Below are positions 11,713 through 22,928 of a stretch of DNA of 64,000 nt, one piece after another. Source of the DNA: Ascarosepion bandense (Eukaryota; Mollusca; Cephalopoda; Sepiida; Sepiidae); NCBI GenBank assembly GCA_037127315.1, contig JBBBDQ010000443.1, positions 1,987,001 to 2,051,000 on the forward strand, written 5' to 3'. The position numbers were made by a program, and so were the translations under genes. The stretch's first letter is position 1. Every line of letters starts with the position of its first letter. The notes under the pieces are model-generated. The model was not told where the DNA came from. It saw only the letters and a list, made by a program, of their open reading frames with translations, and did no database searches.

Positions 11713-11956
11713 TTGAATTCCTTGCATTCACTTATGCACAAATACCCTTAGGAAAGATATTAATCAGTCTCTTCCCTCCAGTTATGGGTTAAATAATAGG
11801 ACAGATTGGGTTCTGTAACCTTGGCTGGCAACCAGTCTACTGTAGACAGCAATGGCAATCTAGTGCAGGATAATCTTCTGCCCAATCAATCATGTCTCTT
11901 TCGAGGCATGATCACCCAAAGTGTGGATTTCATATTGCACTTAACTGACTGACTGA
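11713..11956 (+). repeat. S1 SINE, head-less copy
   Basis: Begins at the CCTTGCATTCACTTATGCAC block and runs to the CTGACTGACTGA tail. The tRNA-like head is missing (5' truncated). Confidence 0.85.
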
Positions 11957-12074
11957 ATATAATAGTTGAAAACATGATTAAGATTTTTATTGGATATAAA
12001 GTTGGGGATTAGTTTTATATTGTTATGAAGTAATAAACTGATCCCCCACTATTTATTACTTTATAATATAATAC

Positions 12075-12252
12075 ATCTCTAGCTATGATTCAAATAATAG
12101 GACAGATTGGGTTTTATAGCCTTGACTGGCAACCAGTCTACCAAAGAAAGCAATGGCAAACTACTGTGGGATAATCTTCTGCTCAGTCAGCCATGTCTCT
12201 TTTGAGACATGATCACCCAAAGTGTGTATTACATATGGCATTTAACTGATAT
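12075..12252 (+). repeat. S1 SINE, 3' half only
   Basis: Starts in the middle block (AATAATAGGACAGATTGGG) and reaches the GTATTACATATGGCATTTAA end. It follows the previous copy by about 120 bp in the same direction. Confidence 0.8.
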
Positions 12253-12677
12253 TTCTTATCCGTCTTTCTTCATAATCAAAATGTAATAGTCCATTATTTA
12301 TGAGATATTGACAGGGTGTAATGGTCTTGATAACTGAGGCAGGGACAAACGGAATTTATATAAGATTTTTTTTAAGTGCTGCTTAAGAGATTTTAATTGT
12401 GTGGATTTTATTCGGATGTGGCACTTTACACGCTCAATTTGATTGGCCATTTTTATCTTGAAATTTTCAAATGGCTTCTTGATAATATTCTTTGTTTTTC
12501 GAAAACATTTTAAAACTTTAGTCGTCTTTTTTTTCTTCTTTCCAAAATGTCATGGATGAGAAGAACAAACACGGTAAAATAAGAACGGTGAATAGAATGA
12601 GTGGCAAAGCATCAGACTAAAAACTGAATAAATAAAATGTTGTTTAATATTTGCTCATTCATTTATTTTTATTTTTT
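12253..12677. other. Unique AT-rich sequence
   Basis: No match to any family of this window was noticed here. Confidence 0.45.
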
Positions 12678-13455
12678 TAATCATATCATCCTGAGCAAGG
12701 CGGTAACGCCACTGATGCGCAGGGGGCTATGTAAGAGTGAAAAGACTGGAAAAGAGAAAGCCGGAAACCACATCCTAGACAGAGAACAAGGGATGAACCT
12801 CTTCACCTGTTCAATAGACGTGGGTGGAGTGTGGACTGGGTGATAGTTTAGTCTGTCTACTCAACTTGAAAAAGAAAAGAGTAAAAAGATTGAAAAAGAG
12901 AAAGCCAGAAACCACATCCTAGACAGGGAACAAGGGATGAGCCTCTTCACCTGTTCAATAGACGTGGGTGGAGTGTGGACTGGGCGATAGTTTAGTCTAT
13001 CTACTCCAATTGAAAAAAAAAAGTAAAAATAAGAGTGTCAAGATTGGAAAAGAGAAAGCCGGAAACCACATCCTAGACAGGGAACAAGGGATGAGCCTCT
13101 TCACCTGTTCAATAGACGTGGGTGGAGTGTGAACCGGGCGATAGTTTAGTCTATCTACTCCAATTGAAAAAAAAAAGTAAAAATAAGAGTGTCAAGATTG
13201 GAAAAGAGAAAGCCGGAAACCACATCCTAGACAGGGAACAAGGGATGAGCCTCTTCACCTGTTCAATAGACAAGGGTGGAGTGTGAACCAGGCAATAGTT
13301 TAGTCTATCTACTCTAATTGAAAAAGAAAAAAGAAAAGAGTAAAAAGATTGGAAAAGAGAAAGCTGGAAACCACATTCTGAAGAGGGAACAAGGGATGAA
13401 CCTCTTCACCTGTTCAATAGACGTGGGTGTAGTGTGAACCGGGCGATAGTCTATC
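12678..13455 (-). repeat. S4 SINE-like repeat, five tandem bodies with one tail
   Basis: In sense (minus) direction the body contains TTGGAGTAGATAGACTAAAC, a B-box-like GGTTCACACTCC, GTGAAGAGGCTCATCCCTTG and GGATGTGGTTTCCGGCTTTC. Five bodies occur 143-160 bp apart (GAAAGCCGGAAACCACA or close variants at about 12757, 12900, 13048, 13208 and 13361). Only the last body in sense direction carries the 3' tail CACTGATGTGC-type / GCAAGGCGGTAACGCC and a T-rich (sense A-rich) end at 12660-12677. That tail is the same as the LINE-J 3' end. Confidence 0.85.
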
Positions 13456-13499
13456 ACATAATATTAGATCAGTATGTTTCAATATAAAAAGGACAGATT

Positions 13500-14625
13500 C
13501 AGCAGATAGAAGAAAAAGAATAAACTTGAGTAAATGGTGAAATAAGATTTAGAAGAAATGAGAAAATTTATTGAGATCTACAAAGGACACAAAACTATGA
13601 AGAGTCATGATCACCAACGTATTGAAGGGAAATAGCAAATAAAAGAATAAGAATGACATTGAGTAAATGGATGATAGAGCAAAGTTTAGGAGAGATGACA
13701 AAAAGACAGAATTTATTGAGAGCTACAAAGGACAGGAAATTGTGGAGAGCCATGATCACCAATGTTCTGAAGGGACACAGCACATAGAAGGAGAATGAAG
13801 TTGAGTAAGTGGATGAAAGAACAGGGTTTAGGAGAGATAACAAAAAGATAAAATTTATTAATACCTACAAAGGACAGGAAATTGTGGAGAGCCATGATCA
13901 CCAATGTTCTGAAGGGACATAGCACATAGAAGAAGAATGAGGCTGAGTAAGTGGATGAAAGAACAGGGTTTAGGAGAGATAACAAAAAGATAAAATTTAT
14001 TAATACCTACAAAGGACAGGAAATTGTGGAGAGCCATGATCACCAATATTGTGAAGGGACACAGCACATAGAAGAAGAATGAGGTTGAGTAAGTGGATGA
14101 AAGAACAGGGTTTAGGAGAGATAACAAAAAGATAAAATTTATTAAGAGCTATAAAGGACAGGAAATTGTGGAGAGCCATGATCACCAATGTTCTGAAGGT
14201 CACAGCACATAGAAGAAGAATGAGGTTGAGTAAGTGGATGAAAGAACAGGGTTTAGGAGAGATAACAAAAAGATAAAATTTATTAATACCTACAAAGGAC
14301 AGGAATTTGTGGAGAGCCATGATCACCAATGTTCTGAAGGGACACAGCACATAGAAGAAGAATCAGGTTGAGTAAGTGGATGAAAGAACAGGGTTTAGGA
14401 GAGATAACAAAAAGATAAAATTTATTAATACCTACAAAGGACAGGAATTTGTGGAGAGCCATGATCACCAATGTTCTGAAGGGACATAGCACATAGAAGG
14501 AAGAATGAAGGTTGAGTAAATGGATAAAGAAAGATAACAAAAAGACAAAATTTATTGAGAGCTATAAAGGACAGGAAATTATGGGGAGCCGTGATTACCT
14601 ATGTCCTGAAGAGACTCAGTGCATA
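13500..14625 (+). repeat. Tandem array of LINE-R 3' ends, about eight units
   Basis: The unit is about 142 bp. GAGTAA anchors occur at 13528, 13661, 13803, 13945, 14087, 14228, 14370 and 14514. Each unit is the last part of the LINE-R coding region and 3' tail: GAGTAAGTGGATGAAAGAAC, ATAACAAAAAGATAAAATTT, GAGAGCCATGATCACCAATG and CACAGCACATAGAAGAAGAA. The plus-strand translation of one unit contains LSKWMKEQGLGEIT-type sequence, as at 26480-26560. Minus-strand frames of 60-116 codons across the array are shadows. Confidence 0.9.
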
Positions 14626-15507
14626 AAAAAGCTATAGATTGGCTATGATTCCGTGACAACAAAGCATTACCATTCTTATGTAAATTCAGCAGTAACGTTG
14701 CAAGATGGTCATCTCTAAACAGCCTTTTATGCAGGAAAATAAAACTCTTACCAACACCAGACACATTTGTTGAGGTCTTTTTTTTTTCCTGTTGGCCTGG
14801 TTCTCTTATACTCCATAATATTGGAATTGTGATAATGACAATGACCCTGTTTGTGATTCTGACATGTAATGAAGCTCAACTTGTACAGCTCTTCCACAAG
14901 ATGAGTTAGTATGCATAAAACCTGTCAACCTCTAGTGCTTCGTCCCAATACTGATGCGATATTGCTTGCATTAATTTATATGGTTTCAGTGCAACATATA
15001 ATCAAATGTCTGCCAACAGAACACTGATCACTCGTTAATGATCCTTTCAAGGATTTCATCATTGTAATGTCGATAAATATATGACTGTGCATACTGACAT
15101 AGCCATTGTCATAGATCCTCTTTGTTAAATCCTTCCTTCAGAAAAAAAAAAAATTTTGGCAATCTTTAACCTTTGTGCTTGCAAAATAACAGTCTGCCAA
15201 AAAAATAGCTTTTCCCTTGACACCACCCATTATTTTAATGACTTTTAATACTCGGCAATGTTATTGTTTTAAAAAGCAATAATTAAAATTATAATAAAAC
15301 CTAAACGTATAGTAAAAATTCATTTTTTGTTCTTGAGAATTTACGACAAAAATATTAAACACTATTTATTTATTTGATTGTTTCTACACAAAAATAATTT
15401 TCTATTTACAAAATTATAAAAACTAATACAATACAGTATTTACCAATTCTCAATTTATAAAGAAATTAAGATGAAAAAACATTTTTATTTATAAATTTAT
15501 AAGCATG
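14626..15507. other. Unique AT-rich DNA with one small shared block
   Basis: 15150-15280 (CAATCTTTAACCT..., TTCCCTTGACACCA...) is related to 53470-53600 in the same orientation. The rest has no recognised content. Confidence 0.45.
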
Positions 15508-15766
15508 TCAATCAGTTAAGTGCCATTACATGATATATGCATAGGTGATCATGTCTCAAAAGGGACATGACTGACTGGGCAGAAGATTTCCCCACAATAG
15601 GTTGCCATTACTTTCTACAATAGATTGGTTGCCAACCAAGGCTATAGAACTCAATCTGTCCTTCTATTTAACCCATAGCTGGAGGGAGAAGTGACAAATT
15701 AATACCTTCCTTAAAGGTATTTGCGCATAAGTGGATGCAACAAATTCAACTGGAATTTAAACTCGA
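15508..15766 (-). repeat. S1 SINE copy without head
   Basis: Minus-strand S1 from the tail (CAGTTAAGTGCC) to the CAACTGGAATTTAAACTCG segment, which is the B-box half of the tRNA-like head. The A-box half is absent. Confidence 0.8.
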
Positions 15767-15852
15767 CAAAAATAAGGAAATCCTTATTATTTATAAAATT
15801 TGAATCAGTTGGAAATTAGCTGATATTTTGTTCACCATTCTAATAAACAATA

Positions 15853-16164
15853 TCTAAACTTATTTATAAATGGAACTTTGTTTGTGTGTGTGTCTGTGTG
15901 TCTGTTACCTATAGACTCCGAAACGACTGAACTGATTTTCTTGAAAATTTATACAGTTCTATGATAAGCATCTGCAAGTGTTCTTAGCTAGGTTTTGTGT
16001 CGAGGTACCCCCAATAAATATTGAAATTCGATAATTTAAAAAAAATCAGGTTATAGAAGGAGTGGTCCGATTTTAATCAAATTTGATACATTCATAGACA
16101 GAGACATAAGAAACGATATTCAGAAGTTTCAAGTTTGCAGTTCTTACAATAGTGCAGAAAATTG

Positions 16165-16210
<46 letters not shown>

Positions 16211-16596
16211 GCAAGATGTTTGTGTGTGTGTCTGTTTATCTGCCTGTATGTCTATATTTTTTTCAGCCCTTTTATTTTAGTTTTTGCTTCGGGTTTGGCT
16301 CTAAGTAGGTATAATTTTCGTTCTTAGTCTCAGCCACTATACCATTTACTCAGAGGACTTATTTAGCCTTCAAAATTCAGTTTACGAAGAAAAAAACTTA
16401 TTTGATATCGATACCAGGAAATCAAAATTTGACTTAGATCCATTCATTTTTCTTTCAGTCTACGGTTTCGCTTTAACTGGAAATAACTATTGCTTTTTAG
16501 TCTTTTGTGCCAATGTCCAAAAAGTCTGAACTCCAGGACCATGGATTAGTTTTAAAGCTTTCATTACACCTGAGCAACGCTGGGCTATACTGCTAG
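15853..16596 (+). mobile_element. Non-autonomous Helitron-like element (HEL), copy 1
   Basis: Starts with TCTAAACTTATTTATAAATG after an A and ends with CTATACTGCTAG before a T. These are the TC...CTRR ends and A|T target of Helitrons. The internal 5' block TAGACTCCGAAACGACTGAA and the 3' block GAGCAACGCTGGGCTATAC are characteristic of animal Helitron termini. A (TA)n tract (16168-16206) sits inside. No Rep/helicase coding remains, so it would need transposase in trans. Confidence 0.8.
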
Positions 16597-16599
16597 TCA

Positions 16600-18382
16600 T
16601 AAGTAAATAGAATTTATTTTTATTCTTTTGTTACTTTGCAAATTTTAATTTATGAACCAATGTTTTACTCTAGAGTAAATTGTAAGATTGGGTCATGAGT
16701 TTGGGGACATAATAATTGTGAGTTCAATCTCTGGGCCAGGTAATGCAGACTATGGAAAAGAAGTCAACAATAAATGAGCAATTATAAATAAGAACAAGAT
16801 GAGATATCCATAGACATGACCAGTGGAATGTAGAACAGCATTCAGTATTTGATATTTTATAAGTACAATAAAATAAAATCTTTGGTTAACTTCTTCCCCA
16901 AAACCACTACATTGTGAAACAAACGGCCAAAAGAATGCTTCTCTAACTTCTACAATCTTAACCTCTGCAATTCCAGGATCAGCTATCATCTGCATACAAT
17001 AATCTAATTTAGTAACTCTCTGCCTTGAGTGACTTTTGGGCCTTATTATCAGTGAATAACACTAAAAATATTGAAAATCTAAATATTGCTTTTGGGTAAC
17101 TAATTTCTGCTAATTTGTTACCAAATTGTTGGTCTGGATTCTCAAAAAGTAATAAAAATAAATTCTTATCAAATTGCTTAATTAAATTAATTTATAAATT
17201 GTTATTAAATTGCTTAATTTTATGCATGAAATGTAGAATAAATAAAATTGTAATTTTGTTTTTCATACAAATTTTTTTTTCTTTCTTTTTGTAGGTAAGT
17301 GAAATTTTTGATGGCTTAATGGTAAGATGAATTTCTTTATGTGTTTCTATATTACGGTTAATTTTGTTTATTAAAAATATTTAAATTAAATAGAGAAAAA
17401 AAAGATTAATTTTTTTATAAATTTTTAAATTTTGGTGAATAAAAAAATCTAAATTTAAAAAAAATTTTTAACAAATTTAAATTTTAAAAAAATTTTGTTT
17501 AGTGATTTAAAAAATACATTTTACTCCAAATCTTTGTATTATTTTCATTTATTACAAACTGTTTTTTGGTTTAAATCTAAAACACTTCATCCTTCAAAAT
17601 TCTTTACTGAAGGAGTTGTAAATTTAAATGTGAGAACAATTTATTTGAACTGTACATTAATGATAATGGCTCCATAGCTATGTTCTTCTTTTGGGTAATT
17701 CTAGACCTTTTTTTTGGAGAGTGTTCAAGGTCAGTAAATTTTGTGGATTAACAGAAGTAATACCAATTTACATATAATCAAGTATGCTGTTTACAAAAAG
17801 AAATTATTATAATCACATCTTTTTTTTCTATAATCTCAGAAAATTTAAAGTCTTTTACAAGTAACTGTTAAGTAAGATATATAAGCTTACAATCTTGTGA
17901 GAGCACATCAATAAGTTAGTATCATTTCCACAGGTTTAAAAACTAACAGAAATGAGACAACGCTTGGTGTTGATATTATAACACTTGAATAAAAAACAGT
18001 TAATATTTTATTTACCTTGATTGTAATATAGTAACACCTTTAAGTAGAATCTTATGAAGCTTTATTTAATTAATTCAGCTTTGAAAATGTTTTTATTATA
18101 GTAGATGCTTATAAGCGAGAGGGAAGTTGGAATGTGCCACACTGATAAAGTTGCTTTTATTGTATATAGCCAAGGCATTAATCAGGATTTTGTTGTCTTT
18201 ATATGAATCAACTTCAAAAATGTTTTGGTGTATATTATTTTATTCTCACAATTCTTTGCTCATTTCTTAATAGAATGGTTTTCAATTAACTTATAAGAAA
18301 GCACCTTCCAATATATATATATATTGTTTAATTACTTAGTTTTTGGTCATAATAAAATTAGACAAATATACAGTTGTATTTA
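16600..18382. other. Bare AT-rich DNA
   Basis: About 1.8 kb with no recognised repeat family. Long A and T runs occur at 17265-17290 and 17395-17500. The frames at 16750-16995 and 17495-17677 have no motif. A (TA)n tract lies near 18313-18326. Confidence 0.5.
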
Positions 18383-18566
18383 AAAAGTGTTCAATACAAT
18401 TGTAGGACTTTTGAATAGTCTTCATTTGTAAACGAGTTATTACATGACCTAGGTTTCTACCATATGGTAACTTCAGGTGATTGCAATAACTTATTTATTG
18501 TAAATCGCATGAAGACACCACATGGTAGAAACCTAGGTCACGTAATAACTCGTTAACAAATGAAGA
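18383..18566 (-). repeat. PLE-like hairpin end
   Basis: Inverted repeat with arms 18419-18468 and 18517-18566 (about 50 bp, few mismatches). On the minus strand the left arm reads CTGAAGT, a perfect stem TACCATATGGTA, then GAAAC (18453-18476). Farther along in sense direction is a box (AGTCCTACAATTG..., then TTGAACACTTTTT, 18383-18409) shared with 22236, 36965 and 48755. (TA)n follows the right arm. Confidence 0.6.
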
Positions 18567-18610
<44 letters not shown>

Positions 18611-18883
18611 ACATACACAAGCAAGATGTCTCTATCGGGCACTTAGTACTTAAAGTTTCATGTCTACGTTGATATACAGTCTTCATGTAGTGAACATAAG
18701 ATTGTCATTTAAAAATATTTTTTAATATGCACGTGAAACTTTCAAGTAGTAGACGTCTAATCGAAACAATTTTTGTGTAATTAACACTTACTCTTCTTTT
18801 GTTTCACCAATGTCCACTCTCTATCCCTTAGTAGGTATTTTTACTTATTAAAAAAAGTATATATATATATATATATATTTTTA

Positions 18884-19072
18884 ATCATATCATCCCAAGC
18901 AAGGCGGTGATGCCACTGATGTGCATGGGGCTACTTAAGAGTAAAATGATTGGAAAAGGAAAGCCGGAAACCACATCCTAAACAGGGAACAAGGGATGAG
19001 CCTCTTCACCTGTTCAAAAGACATGGATGGAGTGTGAAACTGGGCGATAGTTAATTCTATCTACTCCAATTT
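18884..19072 (-). repeat. S4 SINE-like repeat, single body with tail
   Basis: One body plus the LINE-J-type tail (GCAAGGCGGTGATGCCACTG), bordered by (TA)n on both sides. Confidence 0.85.
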
Positions 19073-19611
19073 ATATATATATATACTAGCAGTATAGCCC
19101 AGCATTGCTCAGGGTTTTTTAATGGTTATGTTGAAATGGTAGGGTCAAGTGTTTATTCAAAAAACTCTAGTATGATGTTGCTTTGATATGTAAGTTAAAA
19201 AATGCTAAGTATTGGGTTTTGTTGTATTTGTAAAACGGGATTCATGCTTGGTCAATTTTGCCAATAAATGGGAATGATGTATGTACAATTGGAAGAACAG
19301 TGGCAGGCGTTATGGGAGCCTTTAATGCGATGCGATGATGTTGCAATGCCAAAGAAGTTGATGCATTATCATGCAACACTGGAAGGGTTGGCACATTGTA
19401 GATAACATGAAATTGTTATGGCATATGATAAGGTAGAAGTTACAAAAAAGTTGAAACATACTATTTGTCTTCATAGACAGCCCCAGCCTATGAAATGACT
19501 AGATTCAGCTAAAACCACATCTGCAAACAAATATTACTTGAGTCAACAAACCAGAAATGTTTCTACCACTGGATCTACACATGCAACTGAAAATGATAAG
19601 TGTTCATTTAG

Positions 19612-20310
19612 ATGTTGACTTCTTCGTCTTCGTCATCACCTTCATCTTCGTTGACTTCTTCGTCTTTGTCATCATCTTCTTCGAATTCTTCATCTTTGTT
19701 GTTTTCTTCATTTTCCTTTGTCCTTTTTTCTTCTTCGTCGTTGACATCTTCATTGACATCTTTGTATCGCCTTATCTTCTTCATCTTTATTGACTTCTTT
19801 GTCATCTTCTTCGTCCTTTTGTTTTACTTTTTCTCGTTCTTCGTTGTTTTTGCTTCTCTTTTTTCTTTTTTTTCTTCTTCATTGTCTTCTTTTCAACACC
19901 TTCATCATCTTCTTTTTTCTTTTTTTCTTCTTTCTTCTTCTTCATTGTCTTCTTTTCAACACCTTCATCGTCTTCTCTTTTTCTTTTTTTTTCTTCTTCA
20001 TTGTCTTCTTTCCAACACCTTCGTCTTCTCTTTTTTTCTTTTTTTTCTTCTTCATTGTCTTCTTTTCAACACCTTCATCGTCTTCTCTTTTTCTTTTTTT
20101 TCTTCTTCATTGTCTTCTTTTGAACACCTTCATCATCTTCTCTTTTTTCTTCTTTCTTCTTCTTCATTGTCTTCTTTGCAACACCTTTATTGTCTTCTCT
20201 TTTTTTCTTTTTTTTTCTTCTTCATTGTCTTCTTTCCAACACCTTCGTCTTCTCTTTTTTTCTTCTTCATTGTCTTCTTTTGAACACCTTCATCGTCCTC
20301 TCTTTTTTTC
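19612..20310 (-). pseudogene. Lys/Glu/Asp-rich tandem repeat within Helitron
   Basis: On the minus strand a unit of 45-63 bp is repeated about eight times (anchor CATTGTCTTC on the plus strand at 19880, 19943, 19999, 20053, 20108, 20165, 20223, 20268). It encodes units such as KKKKREDDEGVEKKTMKK. The part at 19612-19800 is a simpler acidic tract (DEDEEVNEDEGDDEDE-like). It probably grew from a charged linker of the Helitron protein. The plus-strand Ser/Phe-rich frames are shadows. Function unknown; stops separate it from the upstream repeats. Confidence 0.55.
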
Positions 20311-20369
20311 TTCTACTTGAAATTAACCTGCCTATCCTCATGCACTACTTCTCTTGCTCCTGACATTGA

Positions 20370-21290
20370 TTTAGCATTTCTGCTAAAAACGGCAGTCATG
20401 TTTGCCTTCAGTCTCCGCAGCTTTTCTTGCTGTGGAATCTTTGTTCACATGAATGTAACGCTTAACGTCAGTCTCTTGCGCTCATGCATCTGCCATAGAT
20501 GCAACCTTTCTGCTCAGTCATCGATCTTATTTACAGGGTGTAGATGGGTCAACTAATTTTAAATTTTAAGTTTTTGGGGATCCTTTGGCAATTTCATAGA
20601 CTTTGATGGATTCTTTTGGGTCCACAGTACAAATTTTAGTAATCTGGCCATTTTTCAATTTTTAAAAGCATTTTTGAGTATTTTATGAGACTTTTCCCAT
20701 CCAAAATTTTGGTGATCTTTTTTGACATCCTTTCCTTTTTTATGTCATTTCACAGGTTCACTGGATTTTTCCCTACTTTCTTCATTTTCCATGTTTTTTA
20801 CCCCATTTTATGTTCATTTTTTTATTTTTTATATTTAGGATTTTTGCTGATTTTTTCCGTTTTTAAAGCTTTGTATACACCCTGGTTTTTATCCGCATTT
20901 TCTGCAGTTCCCACAGTTGTCAAATAAGTAGCGTCTGTGTGCAGACAAAGATCATGTTGAACTTCATTCTCTGAAACTCGTGCTGCAATTGTAGTTGTAG
21001 CATTTCTGCTACAATGAAGTTTATGCTGGGCTTCATTCACTGAAGCTCGTGCAGCAACCATAGCTGTAGGATTTCTGCTACAACATAGTTCACGCTGAGC
21101 ATCATTCTGTGAAGCTCTTGTGGCGATCATAGACGTAGCAATTCTATTTAGACAAAGCTGACATTGAACCTCATTCTCTGAGGCTCATGCAGCTGCCATG
21201 ACAGAAGCGTTTCTACTTAAACGATGTTTAAGTTGAACGTCATTCTCTAAAGCTCATGCGTCTGCTTTCACCTTTGTTTTAAATGATGAC
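20370..21290 (-). pseudogene. Helitron N-terminal 22-residue repeats, decayed
   Basis: Minus-strand frame(s) at 21290-20935 contain repeats of 66 bp. Each has the pattern A-A-R-A-S-x-N-E-x-Q-x-x-L-x-x-x-R-N-x-x (for example ARASVNEAQHKLHCSRNAT and ATRASQNDAQRELCCSRNPT). Further weak units are read at 20500-20370 (ARKAAETEGKHDCRFSRNA). Arrays of RASE/AAET-type repeats are found at the N-terminus of many animal Helitron proteins. Stops (including one where the R of RAS has become TGA) and frame breaks show decay. The assignment is by motif recollection and context with the Helitron ends. Confidence 0.5.
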
Positions 21291-22235
21291 ATAAATAAAC
21301 GTTCTTCATTAATCACTGAAGAACTGGAGGCTGCAATGTAGGAAGCATTTATGGATTGTCTAAATGAACACTTACCATTTTCAATTGAATGCACAGATAC
21401 AATGGGGAAAGCATTTCTTGTTTGTCGGCTCAAACAACTCTAGTCTGTGGACATGGCCATCACATTCACAGACCATTCCACATTTTTCCTACGACTCGAT
21501 GAAGCCTCCTGTTGACTCCTTTGTCTACACAATTGGCGTTTGGTGAAATTTATGGTGTGTATGTTCTTTCTAGGCATTTAGATTGCCGGGAAGGCATGAA
21601 TTTTGGTTGAGAATGTGAAATTTGGTTGAGTTTGAGTGAAGTGTCTTAAAGAAATGCATAAAGGTGTGCAAAAGATCTCTTGAAATTATGTTTGTTGCTG
21701 ATTTTTGAAAAACCTTATACATTGATTCAAAAGATTTTTGTATACATCAAACATTTGAACCATGATCTACAAGTTACCCAATTTTGGTTGAATTCCCATC
21801 CATCAAAGGTTCATGTCATGATTGGCAAGTGACTTAATTTTGGTTGAAGTTCAACCAAGGGTTTCAGAAGAGTAGGATTTGTTTTTTTTTTGTTATAATG
21901 GGGACACACAAACACACAGACAGACAGACAGACCTATCCATTTTATATATATATATATATATATAACGTGTGTATCTGCATATATACACATATAATTATT
22001 TACATCCATATATATATATATATATATATGCAGTGTAGATATAGAAGAATCCAAAGGAGTATCCTGTACATAAAGTGGTAGGATAACTCTCTAGGAGAGC
22101 TCTAAATATATATGTATATAAATATATTTCAAGGAAATATATGTAAACATTAAAATAGTGTCTGTCTTAATTTTTACTTATATGCACACGCACACACAAC
22201 TACATGTCCATATATAAATATTTTTCTGGTGTTAA

Positions 22236-22850
22236 TAAACAGTGCTCAATGTGATATAACAGAGCTATAAAGTATATATTAATAAATATACATATTATCC
22301 TATGTTTAAAGCATGAATCAGTTTCATGCACTATGCAGTCATCAGGTGCTTATTATGAACTGAACTTTACAGAATTTTAATTTCTGGTTCCTACTTGGGA
22401 GCTGTTTTTAAATTTTTTAATTGAATAATTTAATTTGGACTAAAACTTAATCATGAGATTGGAAAGTGAAATCTTATAAGTTAAATAATTATTTAAATAA
22501 TTAGGTTGAATGTTTTTAGGGCAGAGATTATATGTTTGTGCCAATGGGTAAAGCGGGGAGTATTTGTTATTTTTAATTTTAGGGGAAAACAAAAAGACAT
22601 CAATAATAAAAAATAAATTTTTTTTTAAATTTGAAAAAAGAAAATAATGTAAAAATGTCTACGTAGATGAAACTATGTTAATCCAGGTCAATCTATTTGA
22701 GCAGATAGTTATTTCTATGTTTGCATGTGATCATTAATTCACTTTTTTGTTTAGTAAATTAGGATTATTTAAGTCTTTCTAAAACACATAAGTTACATCT
22801 ATTTCCTATTCCATTATAAGCACCTGGTGATTGCATAGTGCATGAAACTC
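22236..22850 (-). repeat. PLE-like ends as an inverted pair
   Basis: Two copies of the same 50-bp end face each other: 22305-22360 (minus) and 22806-22858 (plus). The minus copy reads exact CTGATGA, stem CTGCATAGTGCAT, GAAAC (22321-22345). The plus copy reads CTGGTGA, TTGCATAGTGCAT, GAAAC (22824-22848). The box AGTGCTCAATGTG...AGAGCT at 22236-22268 lies downstream in minus sense. The 440 bp between arms is AT-rich and unassigned. Confidence 0.6.
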
Positions 22851-22856
22851 TGAATT

Positions 22857-22899
<43 letters not shown>

Positions 22900-22928
22900 C
22901 TCAGTTATAATCTGAGAATAAGGACAGA

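Larger units (their letters stand above)
19086..21942 (-). mobile_element. Long degenerate Helitron
   Basis: The low-coordinate end CTAGCAGTATAGCCCAGCAT is the Helitron 3' terminus seen in the HEL copies (on the minus strand). The high-coordinate end at about 21900-21942 has GGATAGGTCTGTCTGTCTG followed by GTGTTTGTGTGTCCCC, a Helitron-style 5' region, bounded by (TA)n. Between lie an untranslated 5' segment (21540-21890), a decayed coding part with 22-residue repeats (20370-21290) and a Lys/Glu repeat (19612-20310). The Rep (HUH nuclease) and helicase domains are not visible, so it is either internally deleted or a carrier of the N-terminal part only. Confidence 0.6.

Noticed and set aside
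12637..12843. Small protein, 68 codons, similar to one at 52986-53207
   Set aside because: Both are antisense readings of the S4 repeat; similarity comes from repeat homology.
13595..14540. Minus-strand ORFs with repeated FRTLVIMALHNFLSF
   Set aside because: Antisense shadows of the LINE-R 3' end array.
19557..20320. Plus-strand Ser/Phe-rich ORFs (176 and 223 codons)
   Set aside because: Antisense shadow of a GAA-rich repeat that is meaningful on the minus strand.
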